The notes beneath the pieces are model-generated. The model did not search any database and had not been told where the DNA came from. It worked only from the letters and a program-made list of their open reading frames with translations. From Mesorhizobium sp. AR07 (GTDB taxonomy: Bacteria; Pseudomonadota; Alphaproteobacteria; Rhizobiales; Rhizobiaceae): a stretch of DNA of 64,000 nucleotides. Position numbers and translations under genes: made by a program. Numbering within the stretch: position 1 is the first letter of the stretch; each line of letters starts with the position of its first letter. This document shows positions 9,970 to 19,462 of this stretch, piece after piece. The stretch lies in assembly GCF_024746815.1 (NCBI RefSeq), contig NZ_CP080525.1, positions 1,426,001 through 1,490,000 on the forward strand, given 5' to 3'.

Positions 9970-10266
9970 ATGTTGATCACCTGTCCCTATTGCGGCCCGC
10001 GCGACGTCATCGAGTTCACCTATCAAGGTGACGGCAACCGCGAGCGTCCCGACCCCGCCTCGCAGAATTTCGAGGCGTGGAACGCCTATGTCTATAACAG
10101 GCTGAACCCGGCCGGCGACCACAACGAGATCTGGCAGCATTCCGGCGGTTGCCGCGCCCATCTGCGGGTCGTGCGCAACACGCTGACGCATGAGATTTCC
10201 AGCGTCGCCTTCATGCGCGGTGATCACACCTCGGCCGCGCGCCGCAAAGCGGAGGACAGATCATGA
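9970..10266 (+). CDS. soxD: Sarcosine oxidase subunit delta
   Basis: 98 residues. The N-terminal LITCPYCGPRD holds the first two zinc-binding cysteines, with WQHSGGC supplying His and Cys later; this is the SoxD zinc-finger fold that holds the heterotetramer together. ATG 9970 gives the expected N-terminus right at the first beta strand. Its stop overlaps the soxA start as ATGA (10263-10266). Confidence 0.95.
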   Translation: MLITCPYCGPRDVIEFTYQGDGNRERPDPASQNFEAWNAYVYNRLNPAGDHNEIWQHSGGCRAHLRVVRNTLTHEISSVAFMRGDHTSAARRKAEDRS

Positions 10267-13200
10267 GCCCGCGCCGCACCGACACTGGCGGCCGCATCGA
10301 TCGGCTGAAAACCATCCGCTTCACCTTCGACGGAGCGCCCTATACCGGCCATGCCGGCGACACGCTTGCGTCGGCGCTGCTGGCCAAGGGCGTCACCCTT
10401 TTCGGCCGCTCGTTCAAATACCATCGCCCACGCGGCCTGCTCACGGCAGGCGTCGAGGAGCCAAACGCCCTGGTCACCGTGCTGAAGGGCGAGGTTCGCG
10501 AGCCGAACATTCCGGCGACCATGGTCGAGATCCATGACGGGCTGGTGGCCGTCAGCCAGAACCGCTTTCCCTCGCTCGCCTGGGACGTCAACGCCGTCAA
10601 CCAGCTCGGCGGCAAGATCCTGTCGGCCGGCTTCTACTACAAGACCTTCATGGGCCCGGTGTTCGGTCCACTCAAAGGCACGCGCTTCTGGATGTTCTGC
10701 GAGCATTTCATCCGCCGTGCCGCCGGTCTCGGCAGCGCCGGATCGGCGAAGGACCCGGCCCGCTACGAACGCATGAATGCCTTTTGCGACGTGCTGGTGG
10801 TCGGCTCCGGCCCGGCCGGGTTGATGGCCGCCAAAGCCGCAGCCGATCAGGGCGCCCGCGTCATGCTGGCCGATCTCGAGCCGCGCTTCGGCGGCTCGGC
10901 CAACTGGTCGGACGAAACGATCGATGGCGCACCCGCCGCCGACTGGGCGCGCCGCACCGTCGCCCAACTGGAAGGCCGCGACAATGTCCGGCTTTTGCCG
11001 CGTACCACCGTCTGGGGCTACTACGACAACAACACGCTTGCCGCGCTCGAACGGGTCAGCGACCACAAGGAGCAGCCCGGCAAGGGTGAGCCGCGCCATC
11101 GCTACTGGGCGATCCGCGCCAAATCCGTGGTGCTGGCCACCGGCGCCTTCGAACGACCGCTGGTGTTCCCGGGCAATGACAGGCCAGGCGTGATGCTGGC
11201 ACATGCCGCAGAGCGCTACGCCAACGAGTTCGGCGTGATGCCGGGCGAGCGGATCGCGCTGTTCACCAACAATGACAGCGCCTATCGAGCGGCCGTCGCC
11301 CTGAAGAGAGCGGGCGCCGCGATCGTCGCGATCGCCGACGTCCGGCCGGAGCTCTCGGCCGAAATGCGCAAGCTGGCCACTGGGGCCGAGGCCGAGATCT
11401 TTGCCGGCCATGCCGTCGTCGCCACCGAGGGTGGCAAGGCGCTGTCCGGTCTCAAACTGCAGCGCTTCGACATGGCCAACGGATCGCTCAGCGGCGATGC
11501 GCGCAGCATCCATGCCGACTGCCTGCTGATGTCGGGCGGCTGGTCGCCGACCATCCATCTGGTCAGCCAGGCCGGCGCCAAGGCGGAGTGGAACGCCGCG
11601 CGCCAGGCCTTCCTGCCGCCAAAGCCGAACCAAGAATGGCCAACACAGCAATGGATCGGCGCTGGCGCCTTCACCGGCAGCTTTTCCACCACTGAGGCCA
11701 TCGCCGAAGGCCGCGCCGCCGGTCTTGCCGCCGCGGGTGGACAGAGCACGCCCTCCATGCTGCCGACAGTCGAAGCCGCACCCGGCGATCCCGATCCGGC
11801 TCCCGTCTTCGAGATCAGGGCCAAGGGCAAGAGCTTTGTCGATTTCCAGCACGACGTGACTGCGGAGGATGTGCGGCTGGCGCATCGCGAAGGCTTCGTC
11901 TCGGTCGAACATCTGAAGCGCTACACCACGCTTGGCATGGCGACCGACCAGGGCAAGAGTTCCAACGTACCCGGCCTTGCCATCATGGCCGAGGCGCTGG
12001 GCAAGCCGATCCCCGAGGTCGGCACGACGCGCTTCAGGCCGCCCTTTGCGCCGGTGTCGATCGGCTCGCTGGCGGCCGAGCGTTTCGGCGACCTGAAACC
12101 CGAGCGGCTGACGCCGATGCATGACTGGCATCTCGCCAATGGCGCGACGATGTATTCCGCCGGTCTCTGGTATCGCCCGATGATCTACGGCCATGCCGGC
12201 GAGACGGTCGAGCAGGCCTATGTGCGCGAAGCCAGGGCGACGCGCGAAAGCGCCGGCATCGTCGATGTCTCGACACTGGGCAAGATTGCCGTGCAAGGCC
12301 CCGATGCCGCCGCATTCCTCGACCGCGTCTACACCAACATGTTTTCGACGCTGGCCGTCGGCAAGGCACGCTATGGGCTGATGCTGCGCGAGGATGGCCT
12401 TGCCTTCGACGACGGCACCACCTGGCGGCTTGGCGAGCAGGATTTTCTGATGACCACCACCACGGCGAACGCCGGCAAGGTGATGCAGCATCTGGAATAT
12501 TTCCTCGACGTGATCTGGCCGGACCTGAAAGTGCACGTCACCTCGGTGACCGACGAATGGGCGGGTGCCGCGATCGGCGGGCCGAAGGCCAGGCAGATCC
12601 TCGCCGCCTGTGTCACCGGCACATCGGTCGACAACACTGCCTTGCCCTTCATGGGCATCGTGCGCGGCGCGATATCGGATGTGCCGGTGATGATTTGCCG
12701 GCTGTCTTTCTCCGGTGAAATGGCCTTCGAGGTCTATTCCGGCGCCGGCCATGGCACCCATGTCTGGGATGCGTTGATGGAGGCCGGCAAGCCGTTCGGC
12801 CTGGTCACCTACGGGCTCGAGGCGCTGGGCACGATGCGCATCGAGAAGGGCCATGTCACCGGCGCCGAGATCGACGGCCGCACCACGGCGCGCGACCTGC
12901 ATCTCGACTGGATGCTGTCGAAGAAGAAGCCTTTCATCGGCTCGGCGATGATGGACCGCGAGGGCCTGATCGCATCTGACCGCCTGGAACTGGTCGGCCT
13001 GATCTCGCTCGACAACAAGCCGCTCAACGGGGGCGCGCACATCGTCGAGCAAGTCGACGAGGCCAATCCGCACGGCTCGATCGGCCACATCACCGCCTGC
13101 TGCTACTCGCCGGCGCTCGGCAAGCATATCGCGCTGGCGCTGGTCAAGGGCGGCAAGGCGAGACGCGGCACACGCGCCCACGTCTCCGATCCCTTGCGCA

Positions 13201-13271
13201 ACCGGTTCGGACCGGTCGAGATCATCTCCAACCACTTCTTCGATCCGGACGGGAGCCGCATGCATGGTTGA
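10263..13271 (+). CDS. soxA: Sarcosine oxidase subunit alpha
   Basis: 1002 residues, normal for SoxA. Order: 2Fe-2S-like plant ferredoxin fold at the N-terminus (about residues 15-110, RSFKYHRPRGL), an NAD-binding dinucleotide domain with VVGSGPAGLMAA near residue 180, then the C-terminal tetrahydrofolate-binding aminomethyltransferase (GCV_T) domains from about residue 610, including SFSGEMAFEV and the YGLEALGTMRIEKGH segment. It channels the iminium product to tetrahydrofolate. It overlaps soxD by 4 nt and soxG by 8 nt, so subunits are made together. Confidence 0.96.
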   Translation: MSPRRTDTGGRIDRLKTIRFTFDGAPYTGHAGDTLASALLAKGVTLFGRSFKYHRPRGLLTAGVEEPNALVTVLKGEVREPNIPATMVEIHDGLVAVSQNRFPSLAWDVNAVNQLGGKILSAGFYYKTFMGPVFGPLKGTRFWMFCEHFIRRAAGLGSAGSAKDPARYERMNAFCDVLVVGSGPAGLMAAKAAADQGARVMLADLEPRFGGSANWSDETIDGAPAADWARRTVAQLEGRDNVRLLPRTTVWGYYDNNTLAALERVSDHKEQPGKGEPRHRYWAIRAKSVVLATGAFERPLVFPGNDRPGVMLAHAAERYANEFGVMPGERIALFTNNDSAYRAAVALKRAGAAIVAIADVRPELSAEMRKLATGAEAEIFAGHAVVATEGGKALSGLKLQRFDMANGSLSGDARSIHADCLLMSGGWSPTIHLVSQAGAKAEWNAARQAFLPPKPNQEWPTQQWIGAGAFTGSFSTTEAIAEGRAAGLAAAGGQSTPSMLPTVEAAPGDPDPAPVFEIRAKGKSFVDFQHDVTAEDVRLAHREGFVSVEHLKRYTTLGMATDQGKSSNVPGLAIMAEALGKPIPEVGTTRFRPPFAPVSIGSLAAERFGDLKPERLTPMHDWHLANGATMYSAGLWYRPMIYGHAGETVEQAYVREARATRESAGIVDVSTLGKIAVQGPDAAAFLDRVYTNMFSTLAVGKARYGLMLREDGLAFDDGTTWRLGEQDFLMTTTTANAGKVMQHLEYFLDVIWPDLKVHVTSVTDEWAGAAIGGPKARQILAACVTGTSVDNTALPFMGIVRGAISDVPVMICRLSFSGEMAFEVYSGAGHGTHVWDALMEAGKPFGLVTYGLEALGTMRIEKGHVTGAEIDGRTTARDLHLDWMLSKKKPFIGSAMMDREGLIASDRLELVGLISLDNKPLNGGAHIVEQVDEANPHGSIGHITACCYSPALGKHIALALVKGGKARRGTRAHVSDPLRNRFGPVEIISNHFFDPDGSRMHG

Positions 13272-13851
13272 GCGTCAATCCCCGCTTGAGCCGGAGTTTC
13301 ACGTTGGCTCGCACGGCAATTTTGAGCATGGCGTCGAGATCATCCTGACCGAGACGCGGCCGGGCTCGATCGTGCAGGTCGCCGCCTGGCCGGGCGAGGA
13401 GAAAAAACTGATGGCCGCCATCCGCACCGTCACCGGGCTCGCGCTGCCCGATGGCGCCGGCGGCGGCTTGAGCGACGGCGTGAAGTCGGTGTTCGGCTTC
13501 GCGCCGGGAAAATTCACCATTGCCGACGAAGCCGAAGGCCTGGGCGACGCCTTTGCCGAGGTGGTCACCCCTGCCATCGGCACGGTCACCGACCTCTCGC
13601 ACGGCCGCACCGCCATCCGCATTGCCGGGCCGAAGGCCGAATGGGTGCTGGCGAAATTCTTTGCCATCGACTTCTCGCTGCCGGCCTTTCCGGTCGGCGC
13701 CGGCCGCTCGACCACCCATCATGATGTCTTCGCCCAGATTCAGCGCACCGGCGCCGACCAGTTCGACCTCTATGTCTTTCGCTCGTTCGCGCGCTCGTTC
13801 TGGAAGGCGCTCTGCCATGCCAGCGAGGAAGTCGGCTACGAGGTGCAGTAG
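13264..13851 (+). CDS. soxG: Sarcosine oxidase subunit gamma
   Basis: 195 residues, last gene of soxBDAG. Recognised by size, by operon position and by the GCV_T-like fold segments HGRTAIRIAGPKAEWVLAK and YVFRSFARSFWKALCHASEE. The gamma subunit completes the folate-binding half of the enzyme. Its start lies inside the 3' end of soxA (8-nt overlap). A 176-nt gap to the MFS gene follows with no clear terminator. Confidence 0.93.
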   Translation: MVERQSPLEPEFHVGSHGNFEHGVEIILTETRPGSIVQVAAWPGEEKKLMAAIRTVTGLALPDGAGGGLSDGVKSVFGFAPGKFTIADEAEGLGDAFAEVVTPAIGTVTDLSHGRTAIRIAGPKAEWVLAKFFAIDFSLPAFPVGAGRSTTHHDVFAQIQRTGADQFDLYVFRSFARSFWKALCHASEEVGYEVQ

Positions 13852-14027
13852 GCGGCGCGGCCGAATGGTCGCATTGCCTCTGCTTCTGGCATCAAGGCCG
13901 GCCGCTTCTGCCGCTAGAGAATCGCGCCGCAAGCGGCCATGATGGAAAAAAGCGGCCGCCAGACCGGCCCAAGGGGTATGAAAATCCCGTCTCAGGCTCG
14001 GCATATTCGTTTGGTTCGAACATCCCC

Positions 14028-15470
14028 ATGACCGCAGAAATATCCGCCGGCGCCACGGATCGCGCCGATGTGTCGGCTAGAGCCATGCTCCTGCTGCCGC
14101 TGACGGTCGCCTGCGGTGTCTTCATGACCAGCCTCGACCAGAATGTCGTGGTCACCGCGCTGCCCGGTATCGGCGAAAGCCTCGGCCGCCCGCCCAGCCA
14201 GCTCGGCCTCCTGATCACCGTCTATGTCGCCAGCCTGATCATCTCCATGCCGCTTGGCGGCTGGGCCGCCGACCGCTTCGGCCTGCGCAACGTCTACTGT
14301 TTTGCCTTGCTGGTGTTCGCCACTTCATCGGCCCTTTGTGGGCTGTCAAACGATATCTGGATGCTGGTCGGCGCCCGCGCGCTGCAAGGGTTTGGTGGCG
14401 CGCTGATGGGCACGCTCGGCCAGGTCGTCATCCTGCAGACCTTTCCGCGCAGCCGCACGCTGAAGATCAACATGTACATCTCGCTGGCCGGCCAGTCCGG
14501 GCCGCTGGTCGGCCCGCTCGTCGGCGGGGCATTGACCACCTACATTTCCTGGCGCTGGATCTTCTTCATCAATGTGCCGTTCGCGCTGGCGGCGGCTTTT
14601 CTTGCCGCCTCGTTGTTCCCGACGCTGACCAAGCCGGTGCGCACGCCATTCGATTTTCCGGGCTTCCTGCTGGTCGGCAGCGGCATGGTGCTGCTGGTCT
14701 TCGGCATGGATTCGCTTGCCGCCAAGGACGCTGCCGGCAGTGTGATCGCCGGCGAACTAGCACTGGCGCTCGTCATCCTGACCGTCGCCTCGTTCTATTG
14801 CCTGCGCGTGCGCAACCCGCTGCTCGATCTCAAGCTGTTGCGCATCCGCACCTTCCGCATCTCCTTCCTGACCGGCGGCGGGTTGGACACAATCGGCCTC
14901 AGCTCCGTCGTCTTCCTGCTGCCTTTGATGTTCCAGCTCGGCTTCGGCATGAGCGCCGTGCAGGCGGGCTCGTTGACCTTCGTCGCCGCGGTCGGCTCGG
15001 TGGCCATCCGGTTCTTCATGCCGCGCGTCCTCAACCGGTTCGGCTTCCGTCGCGTTCTGGTCTTCAACACGCCGATCGTCGCCGTCATGGTGGCCGGCTT
15101 TGCCTTGATGCAGGCGACCACGCCGGTGTGGATCGTGCTTGCCTACATCTTCGTCTTCGGCGTCTTCCGCTCCGCACAATGGGCCTCGACCGGCAATCTC
15201 GCCTATTCCGACATCGCGCCCGAGCAACTCGCCCGCTTCAGCGCGCTCTATTACATATTGTGGCAGCTGGCGGTCGCCATCAGCGTCGGCCTCGCCGCCG
15301 CGGCACTGTCGTTTCTCGCCAGCGGCGGTCCGGCGGTCGCCAACGATTTCCGCATCCTGTTCGTGATCGAGGGCGTCATTACGCTGTGCGCGCTGCTCGC
15401 CTACCTCAAGCTGACGCCGCAGGACGGCGCCCATGTCAGCGGCCACGGCGCGCAGATGAACACGGAATAG
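14028..15470 (+). CDS. MFS transporter, DHA2-like drug/metabolite exporter
   Basis: 480 residues with about 14 hydrophobic segments, as in the EmrB/QacA (DHA2) branch. SLDQNVVVTALPGIGESLG in the first helix, GGWAADRFGLR in the 2-3 loop, and LVGPLVGGALTTYISWRWIFFINVP (motif C region) fit that branch. These proteins use the proton gradient to export amphipathic compounds. It is single, between soxG and a convergent nitroreductase, so the substrate is not hinted at by neighbours. Confidence 0.87.
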   Translation: MTAEISAGATDRADVSARAMLLLPLTVACGVFMTSLDQNVVVTALPGIGESLGRPPSQLGLLITVYVASLIISMPLGGWAADRFGLRNVYCFALLVFATSSALCGLSNDIWMLVGARALQGFGGALMGTLGQVVILQTFPRSRTLKINMYISLAGQSGPLVGPLVGGALTTYISWRWIFFINVPFALAAAFLAASLFPTLTKPVRTPFDFPGFLLVGSGMVLLVFGMDSLAAKDAAGSVIAGELALALVILTVASFYCLRVRNPLLDLKLLRIRTFRISFLTGGGLDTIGLSSVVFLLPLMFQLGFGMSAVQAGSLTFVAAVGSVAIRFFMPRVLNRFGFRRVLVFNTPIVAVMVAGFALMQATTPVWIVLAYIFVFGVFRSAQWASTGNLAYSDIAPEQLARFSALYYILWQLAVAISVGLAAAALSFLASGGPAVANDFRILFVIEGVITLCALLAYLKLTPQDGAHVSGHGAQMNTE

Positions 15471-15508
15471 GACAAGCCGCCCAAACCCGGCCCGCCGCGA
15501 CAGTCGGC

Positions 15509-16213
15509 TTATTCGCTGAACGTCACCCACTCTTCCAGCGGCACGCGGTCCGTGCGGAAGGCGTTTTCGGGCTTAGATGTATCCTCAAGGCCAAGCGCCA
15601 TGCCGCAGACGACGATTTCCTCGTCGGGGATGTTGAGCACCGGCCTGATCTGCCGGTGATAGGGGGCGAACGCCGCTTGCGGGCAGGTATGCAGGCCCCT
15701 GCCCCGCGCCGCGACCATGATGTTCTGCAGGAACATGCCATAGTCGATCCATGAGCCCTGGTTGAGCCGGCGGTCGATGGTGAAGATCATGCCGACCGGC
15801 GCGTCGAAGAAGACGAAGTTGCGGTCGTGCTGGGCACGCATCTTGTCGACCTCCCGGCGGCCGATGCCGAGCGCGCCATAGAGGCCGAAGCCGTTGGCGC
15901 GGCGACGGGTCAGATAGGGCTCGAAGAACTGGGTCGGATAATAGCGGTACTCGTCCCAATCGGCCTTTTCGGCGCGAATGCCCGAATTGAGGATGGCGTC
16001 GGTGATCTGTTGCTTGGTCTCGCCCTTGGTGACGTAGACCTTCCATGGCTGCATGTTGGTGCCGGATGGCGCGCGCGCCGCAACCGACAGAATGGCGCGG
16101 ATGATGTCGTCGTCGACCATGTCGGGCAGAAATGCCCGCACCGAGCGACGCGACAGGATCGCCTCGTCGACAATCTCGGCTTCGCCCGCAACTCGGGTGT
16201 TGTTTTCCAGCAT
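15509..16213 (-). CDS. Nitroreductase family flavoprotein
   Basis: 234 residues from ATG 16213, which follows an AAGGGACGG ribosome site. FMN-binding features of the nitroreductase fold are SRRSVRAFLPD near the N-terminus, APSGTNMQPW in the middle and GLHTCPQAAFA near the C-terminus. Family members reduce nitro groups, quinones or flavins with NAD(P)H. The gene diverges from the XRE-cupin regulator and shares with it a 171-bp spacer carrying five TTTCATGAAA-type palindromes, so it may be under the same control. Confidence 0.87.
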   Translation of the reverse strand: MLENNTRVAGEAEIVDEAILSRRSVRAFLPDMVDDDIIRAILSVAARAPSGTNMQPWKVYVTKGETKQQITDAILNSGIRAEKADWDEYRYYPTQFFEPYLTRRRANGFGLYGALGIGRREVDKMRAQHDRNFVFFDAPVGMIFTIDRRLNQGSWIDYGMFLQNIMVAARGRGLHTCPQAAFAPYHRQIRPVLNIPDEEIVVCGMALGLEDTSKPENAFRTDRVPLEEWVTFSE

Positions 16214-16273
16214 GGGCCGTCCCTTAACCCTCGTCTCGAGCGGACGTCCCCATTCGCCGTTCGTGCCCGAGCC

Positions 16274-16385
16274 TTTGCATGAACCGCCAAAATCCTGCAA
16301 GCAAATCTTGAGCTTTCGTGAAAATCCACTTGATTTTTTCATGAACTTGATTTCTCATGAAATTCGGCTGCAAATTTTCATGAAG
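16274..16385. promoter_or_regulatory. Array of five palindromic operator-like sites
   Basis: Five copies of a half-site-symmetric motif close to TTTCATGAAA, with CRTG cores centred at 16279.5, 16318.5, 16341.5, 16357.5 and 16380.5. Spacing between the last four is 23, 16 and 23 bp; the first is 39 (23+16) bp away. The last copy abuts the GTG start of the XRE gene. The region separates the divergent nitroreductase and XRE genes. By position this is the likely binding array of the XRE-cupin protein (autoregulation) and perhaps the switch for the downstream flavoprotein genes; binding itself is inference. Confidence 0.7.
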
Positions 16386-16981
16386 TGAGCATTTTGCCTT
16401 CCCCTATCGCAAGAACATTGCAGGGACCTGACGAACGCGTGCTGGCCGGCGACATCCGGGCCTTGCGCAAGCTGCGTAGACTGACGCTCGCGGAGATCGC
16501 GCTGAAACTCGGCCGTTCGGTCGGCTGGGTCAGCCAGGTTGAACGTGGCCTGTCGACGCCATCGCTCAGCGACCTCAGGGCCTTCGCTGAATTGTTCGGC
16601 GTGCCGATCAGCCTGTTCTTCAGCCATGACGTACCGGTCGAAAGCGAGCGCGGCGTGATTGTGCGCGCTGGCAGGCGCCGCACGCTTGGCACAAGCGAAT
16701 CCGGCCTGGTGGAGGAGCTTCTGTCGCCCGATCTCGGCGGTAGCTTCGAGATGGTGCGCTCTGTCTTCGCGCCGGGCGCGGAGCTGAAGGCCGAGGCGCG
16801 GCGGCCGACCGAGGAGGCCGGATACATCGCGTCCGGACTGTTCGACATCGAGATATCAGGCGTGTGGCACCGGCTTGGCGAAGGCGACTCCTTTCGCTTC
16901 GAGGGCAAGCCTTACCGCTGGCGCAATCCGGGTACCGAGCCGGCGGTTGTCATCTGGGTGGTTTCGCCGCCAGTCTATTGA
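16385..16981 (+). CDS. XRE-family regulator with C-terminal cupin domain
   Basis: 198 residues from a GTG start; the nearest upstream ATG runs straight into a stop. Helix-turn-helix at about residues 22-75 (IRALRKLRRLTLAEIA, GWVSQVERG, LSDLRAFAELF) and a cupin sensor domain at about 115-195 (FAPGAEL, GDSFRFEGKPYRW). This architecture is common in repressors of amine catabolism whose cupin domain binds a small ligand. It lies 27 nt upstream of the first dimethylglycine-dehydrogenase-like gene, in the same direction, so it is likely the local regulator of the genes at 17009-23090 with an N-methylated glycine as candidate ligand (inference). Confidence 0.88.
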   Translation: MSILPSPIARTLQGPDERVLAGDIRALRKLRRLTLAEIALKLGRSVGWVSQVERGLSTPSLSDLRAFAELFGVPISLFFSHDVPVESERGVIVRAGRRRTLGTSESGLVEELLSPDLGGSFEMVRSVFAPGAELKAEARRPTEEAGYIASGLFDIEISGVWHRLGEGDSFRFEGKPYRWRNPGTEPAVVIWVVSPPVY

Positions 16982-17008
16982 ATGAACAGGTTTGTTGGGG
17001 AGAAGAAC

Positions 17009-19462
17009 ATGGCCGGTTTGCCGAGCACGGCACGCGTGGTGATCATCGGAGGTGGTGCCGTCGGCACGTCCTCGCTCTATCATCTCGCCAAGGCGGGCTG
17101 GACCGACTGCGTGCTGCTCGAAAAGAACGAGCTGACCTCCGGCTCGACCTGGCACGCCGCCGGCAATGTGCCGACTTTCTCCTCGTCCTGGTCGCTGATG
17201 AACATGCAGCGCTATTCGACCGAGCTTTACCGCGGCCTGGCCGAGGCGGTCGACTATCCCATGAACTATCACGTCACCGGTTCGCTGCGGCTCGCCCACT
17301 CGGTTGAGCGCATGCAGGAGTTCCAGCGCGCCAAGGGCATGGGCCGCTATCAGGGCATGGACATCGACGTCGTCGGCGTCGACGAGATCAAGCGCCGCTA
17401 TCCCTTCATCGAGACGCATGACCTGAAAGGCGCGCTCTATGACCCGAGCGATGGCGACATCGATCCGGCGCAATTGACCCAGGCGTTGGCCAAGGGCGCG
17501 CGCGACATGGGCGCCAAGATCATCCGCTTCTGCCCGGTGTCAGACATGCGGCGCGAGAACGACGAGTGGGTGGTTGTAACAGCGCAAGGCGAGATCCGCT
17601 GCGAGATCGTCGTCAACGCCGCCGGCTACCGCGCCGCCGAAGTGGGCCGGATGTTCGGCCGCGAGGTACCGATGATGGTGATGAGCCATCAGTACATCTT
17701 GTTCGAGGAAATCCCCGAACTGGCGGCATGGTCGAGAGAACAGGGTCAAAAACTGCCGCTGCTGCGCGACGTCGACACCTCCTACTATCTGCGCCAGGAA
17801 AAGAACGGCATGAATCTGGGTCCCTATGAGCGCAATTGCCGCGCGCATTGGGCGACCCACAATGATCCGATGCCGGAGGATTTTTCCTTCCAGCTGTTCC
17901 CAGACGATCTCGACCGGCTGGAACATTATCTGGCCGACGCCGTCGCCCGCGTGCCGATCCTGGGCACCGCCGGCCTGTCGAAGGTCATCAACGGTCCGAT
18001 CCCCTACACGCCGGACGGCAATCCGCTGATCGGCCCGATGCCCGGCGTTCCCAACGCCTTCGAGGCCTGCGTCTTCACCTTCGGCATCGCCCAGGGCGGC
18101 GGCGCCGGCAAGGTGCTGGCCGAATGGGTGACGCAGGGCCAGACCGAATGGGACATGTGGTCGTGCGACCCGCGCCGCTTCACGTCCTTTGCTGCCGCGC
18201 CGGACTACTGCGTCGCCAAAGGCATGGAGATCTACGGCAACGAATACGCCATCCAGTTTCCGCGCCATGCCTGGCCGGAGGGTCGCGACCGCAAGCTGTC
18301 GCCGATCCACGATCGCATCAAGGCGCTTGGCGCCCGCTTCGACGTCTACAATGGCTGGGAGCGCGCCACCTGGTACGCGAAAGATGGCGATGACGTTTCC
18401 GAGAAAGCGACGCTGACCTTCCGCCGCGACGGGCCCTGGCAGCATCGCGTCCGTGAGGAATGTCTTGCCGTCCGCGACGCCGCCGGCATTCTTGACCTGC
18501 CGGGCTTCTCGCGCTTCAACCTCGACGGCCCGGGCGCCGCCGAATGGCTGAGCTTGCAGGTCACCGGGCTGGTGCCGAAGCCCGGCCGCATCGGTCTCGT
18601 CTATTTCGCCGACGACAAGGGCCGCATCGTCACCGAAATGTCCGTCGTGCGTCACGACGAGAACCTGATGACGCTGATCACGGCGGCGGTCGCGCAATGG
18701 CATGATTTCGAATGGCTGAAATCGCGCATGCCCAAGGGCCCACCATTCAGGCTGATCGGCCGGACCGAGGAATTCTCCACCCAGATCCTGGCCGGCCCGA
18801 ACTCGCGAAAAATCCTCGCCGATGTCTGTGACGCCGACCTCACTTTGCCGTGGCTGACGCATCAGGAGACGAAGATCGCCGGCCGCTGGGCGAAGCTTAT
18901 TCGCGTTTCCTTCGCCGGCGAACTTGGCTGGGAAATCCACACCAGGGTCGACGACACCGCCGCCATCTTTGACGCCATCTGCGCGGCCGGACAGCAGCAT
19001 GGCCTGAAGCCGTTTGGCATGTACGCGCTGGATTCGCTAAGGCTCGAAAAAGGTTACCGCACCTGGAAAGGCGACCTGTCTACCGACTACTCGATCCTTC
19101 AGGGCGGGCTGGAGCGTTTCGTCAAATGGGACAAGCCCGACTTCCGCGGCAAGGCGGCCTTGCTGAACGAAAAACAGCAAGGCGTGAAGAAGCGCTTCGT
19201 CACGCTGGTTGTCGAAAATCCCGGCGATTGCGACGCGCCCTCCGTGTCGACGCTTTGGCATGACGGCAAGATCGTCGGCGAAACGACTTCGGGCGGTTGG
19301 GGTCATCGCATCGACAAATCGATCGCGCTCGGCATGCTGCGCACCGACCTCGCTGAGCCGGGCACCGCAATCGAAATCGAAATCTTCGGCGAGCGTTTTC
19401 GGGCGATCGTGCAGAAGGACGAGCCGCTATGGGATCCGAAGAACGAGAGGCTGAGAGCATAA
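17009..19462 (+). CDS. Dimethylglycine/sarcosine dehydrogenase-like flavoprotein (copy 1)
   Basis: 817 residues from ATG 17009, which has a strong GGGGAGAAG site; an ATG at 16982 lacks one. N-terminal DAO-type FAD domain with GGGAVGTSS near residue 12, and SGSTWHAAG, where the His is the covalent-flavin site of mammalian dimethylglycine and sarcosine dehydrogenases. A linker (FAO_M) and two tetrahydrofolate-binding GCV_T domains follow (SFAGELGWEIH, ALDSLRLEKGY). Expected role is oxidative N-demethylation with the methyl going to tetrahydrofolate. The exact substrate (dimethylglycine, sarcosine or another N-methyl amino acid) is not determined. Stop and the next start overlap as TAATG. Confidence 0.88.
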   Translation: MAGLPSTARVVIIGGGAVGTSSLYHLAKAGWTDCVLLEKNELTSGSTWHAAGNVPTFSSSWSLMNMQRYSTELYRGLAEAVDYPMNYHVTGSLRLAHSVERMQEFQRAKGMGRYQGMDIDVVGVDEIKRRYPFIETHDLKGALYDPSDGDIDPAQLTQALAKGARDMGAKIIRFCPVSDMRRENDEWVVVTAQGEIRCEIVVNAAGYRAAEVGRMFGREVPMMVMSHQYILFEEIPELAAWSREQGQKLPLLRDVDTSYYLRQEKNGMNLGPYERNCRAHWATHNDPMPEDFSFQLFPDDLDRLEHYLADAVARVPILGTAGLSKVINGPIPYTPDGNPLIGPMPGVPNAFEACVFTFGIAQGGGAGKVLAEWVTQGQTEWDMWSCDPRRFTSFAAAPDYCVAKGMEIYGNEYAIQFPRHAWPEGRDRKLSPIHDRIKALGARFDVYNGWERATWYAKDGDDVSEKATLTFRRDGPWQHRVREECLAVRDAAGILDLPGFSRFNLDGPGAAEWLSLQVTGLVPKPGRIGLVYFADDKGRIVTEMSVVRHDENLMTLITAAVAQWHDFEWLKSRMPKGPPFRLIGRTEEFSTQILAGPNSRKILADVCDADLTLPWLTHQETKIAGRWAKLIRVSFAGELGWEIHTRVDDTAAIFDAICAAGQQHGLKPFGMYALDSLRLEKGYRTWKGDLSTDYSILQGGLERFVKWDKPDFRGKAALLNEKQQGVKKRFVTLVVENPGDCDAPSVSTLWHDGKIVGETTSGGWGHRIDKSIALGMLRTDLAEPGTAIEIEIFGERFRAIVQKDEPLWDPKNERLRA

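Noticed and set aside
10224..13265. Open frame of 1013 codons antisense to soxA
   Set aside because: GC-rich codon bias leaves the antisense frame free of stops; the amino-acid composition is His/Arg/Gly-rich with no domain, while soxA is unambiguous.
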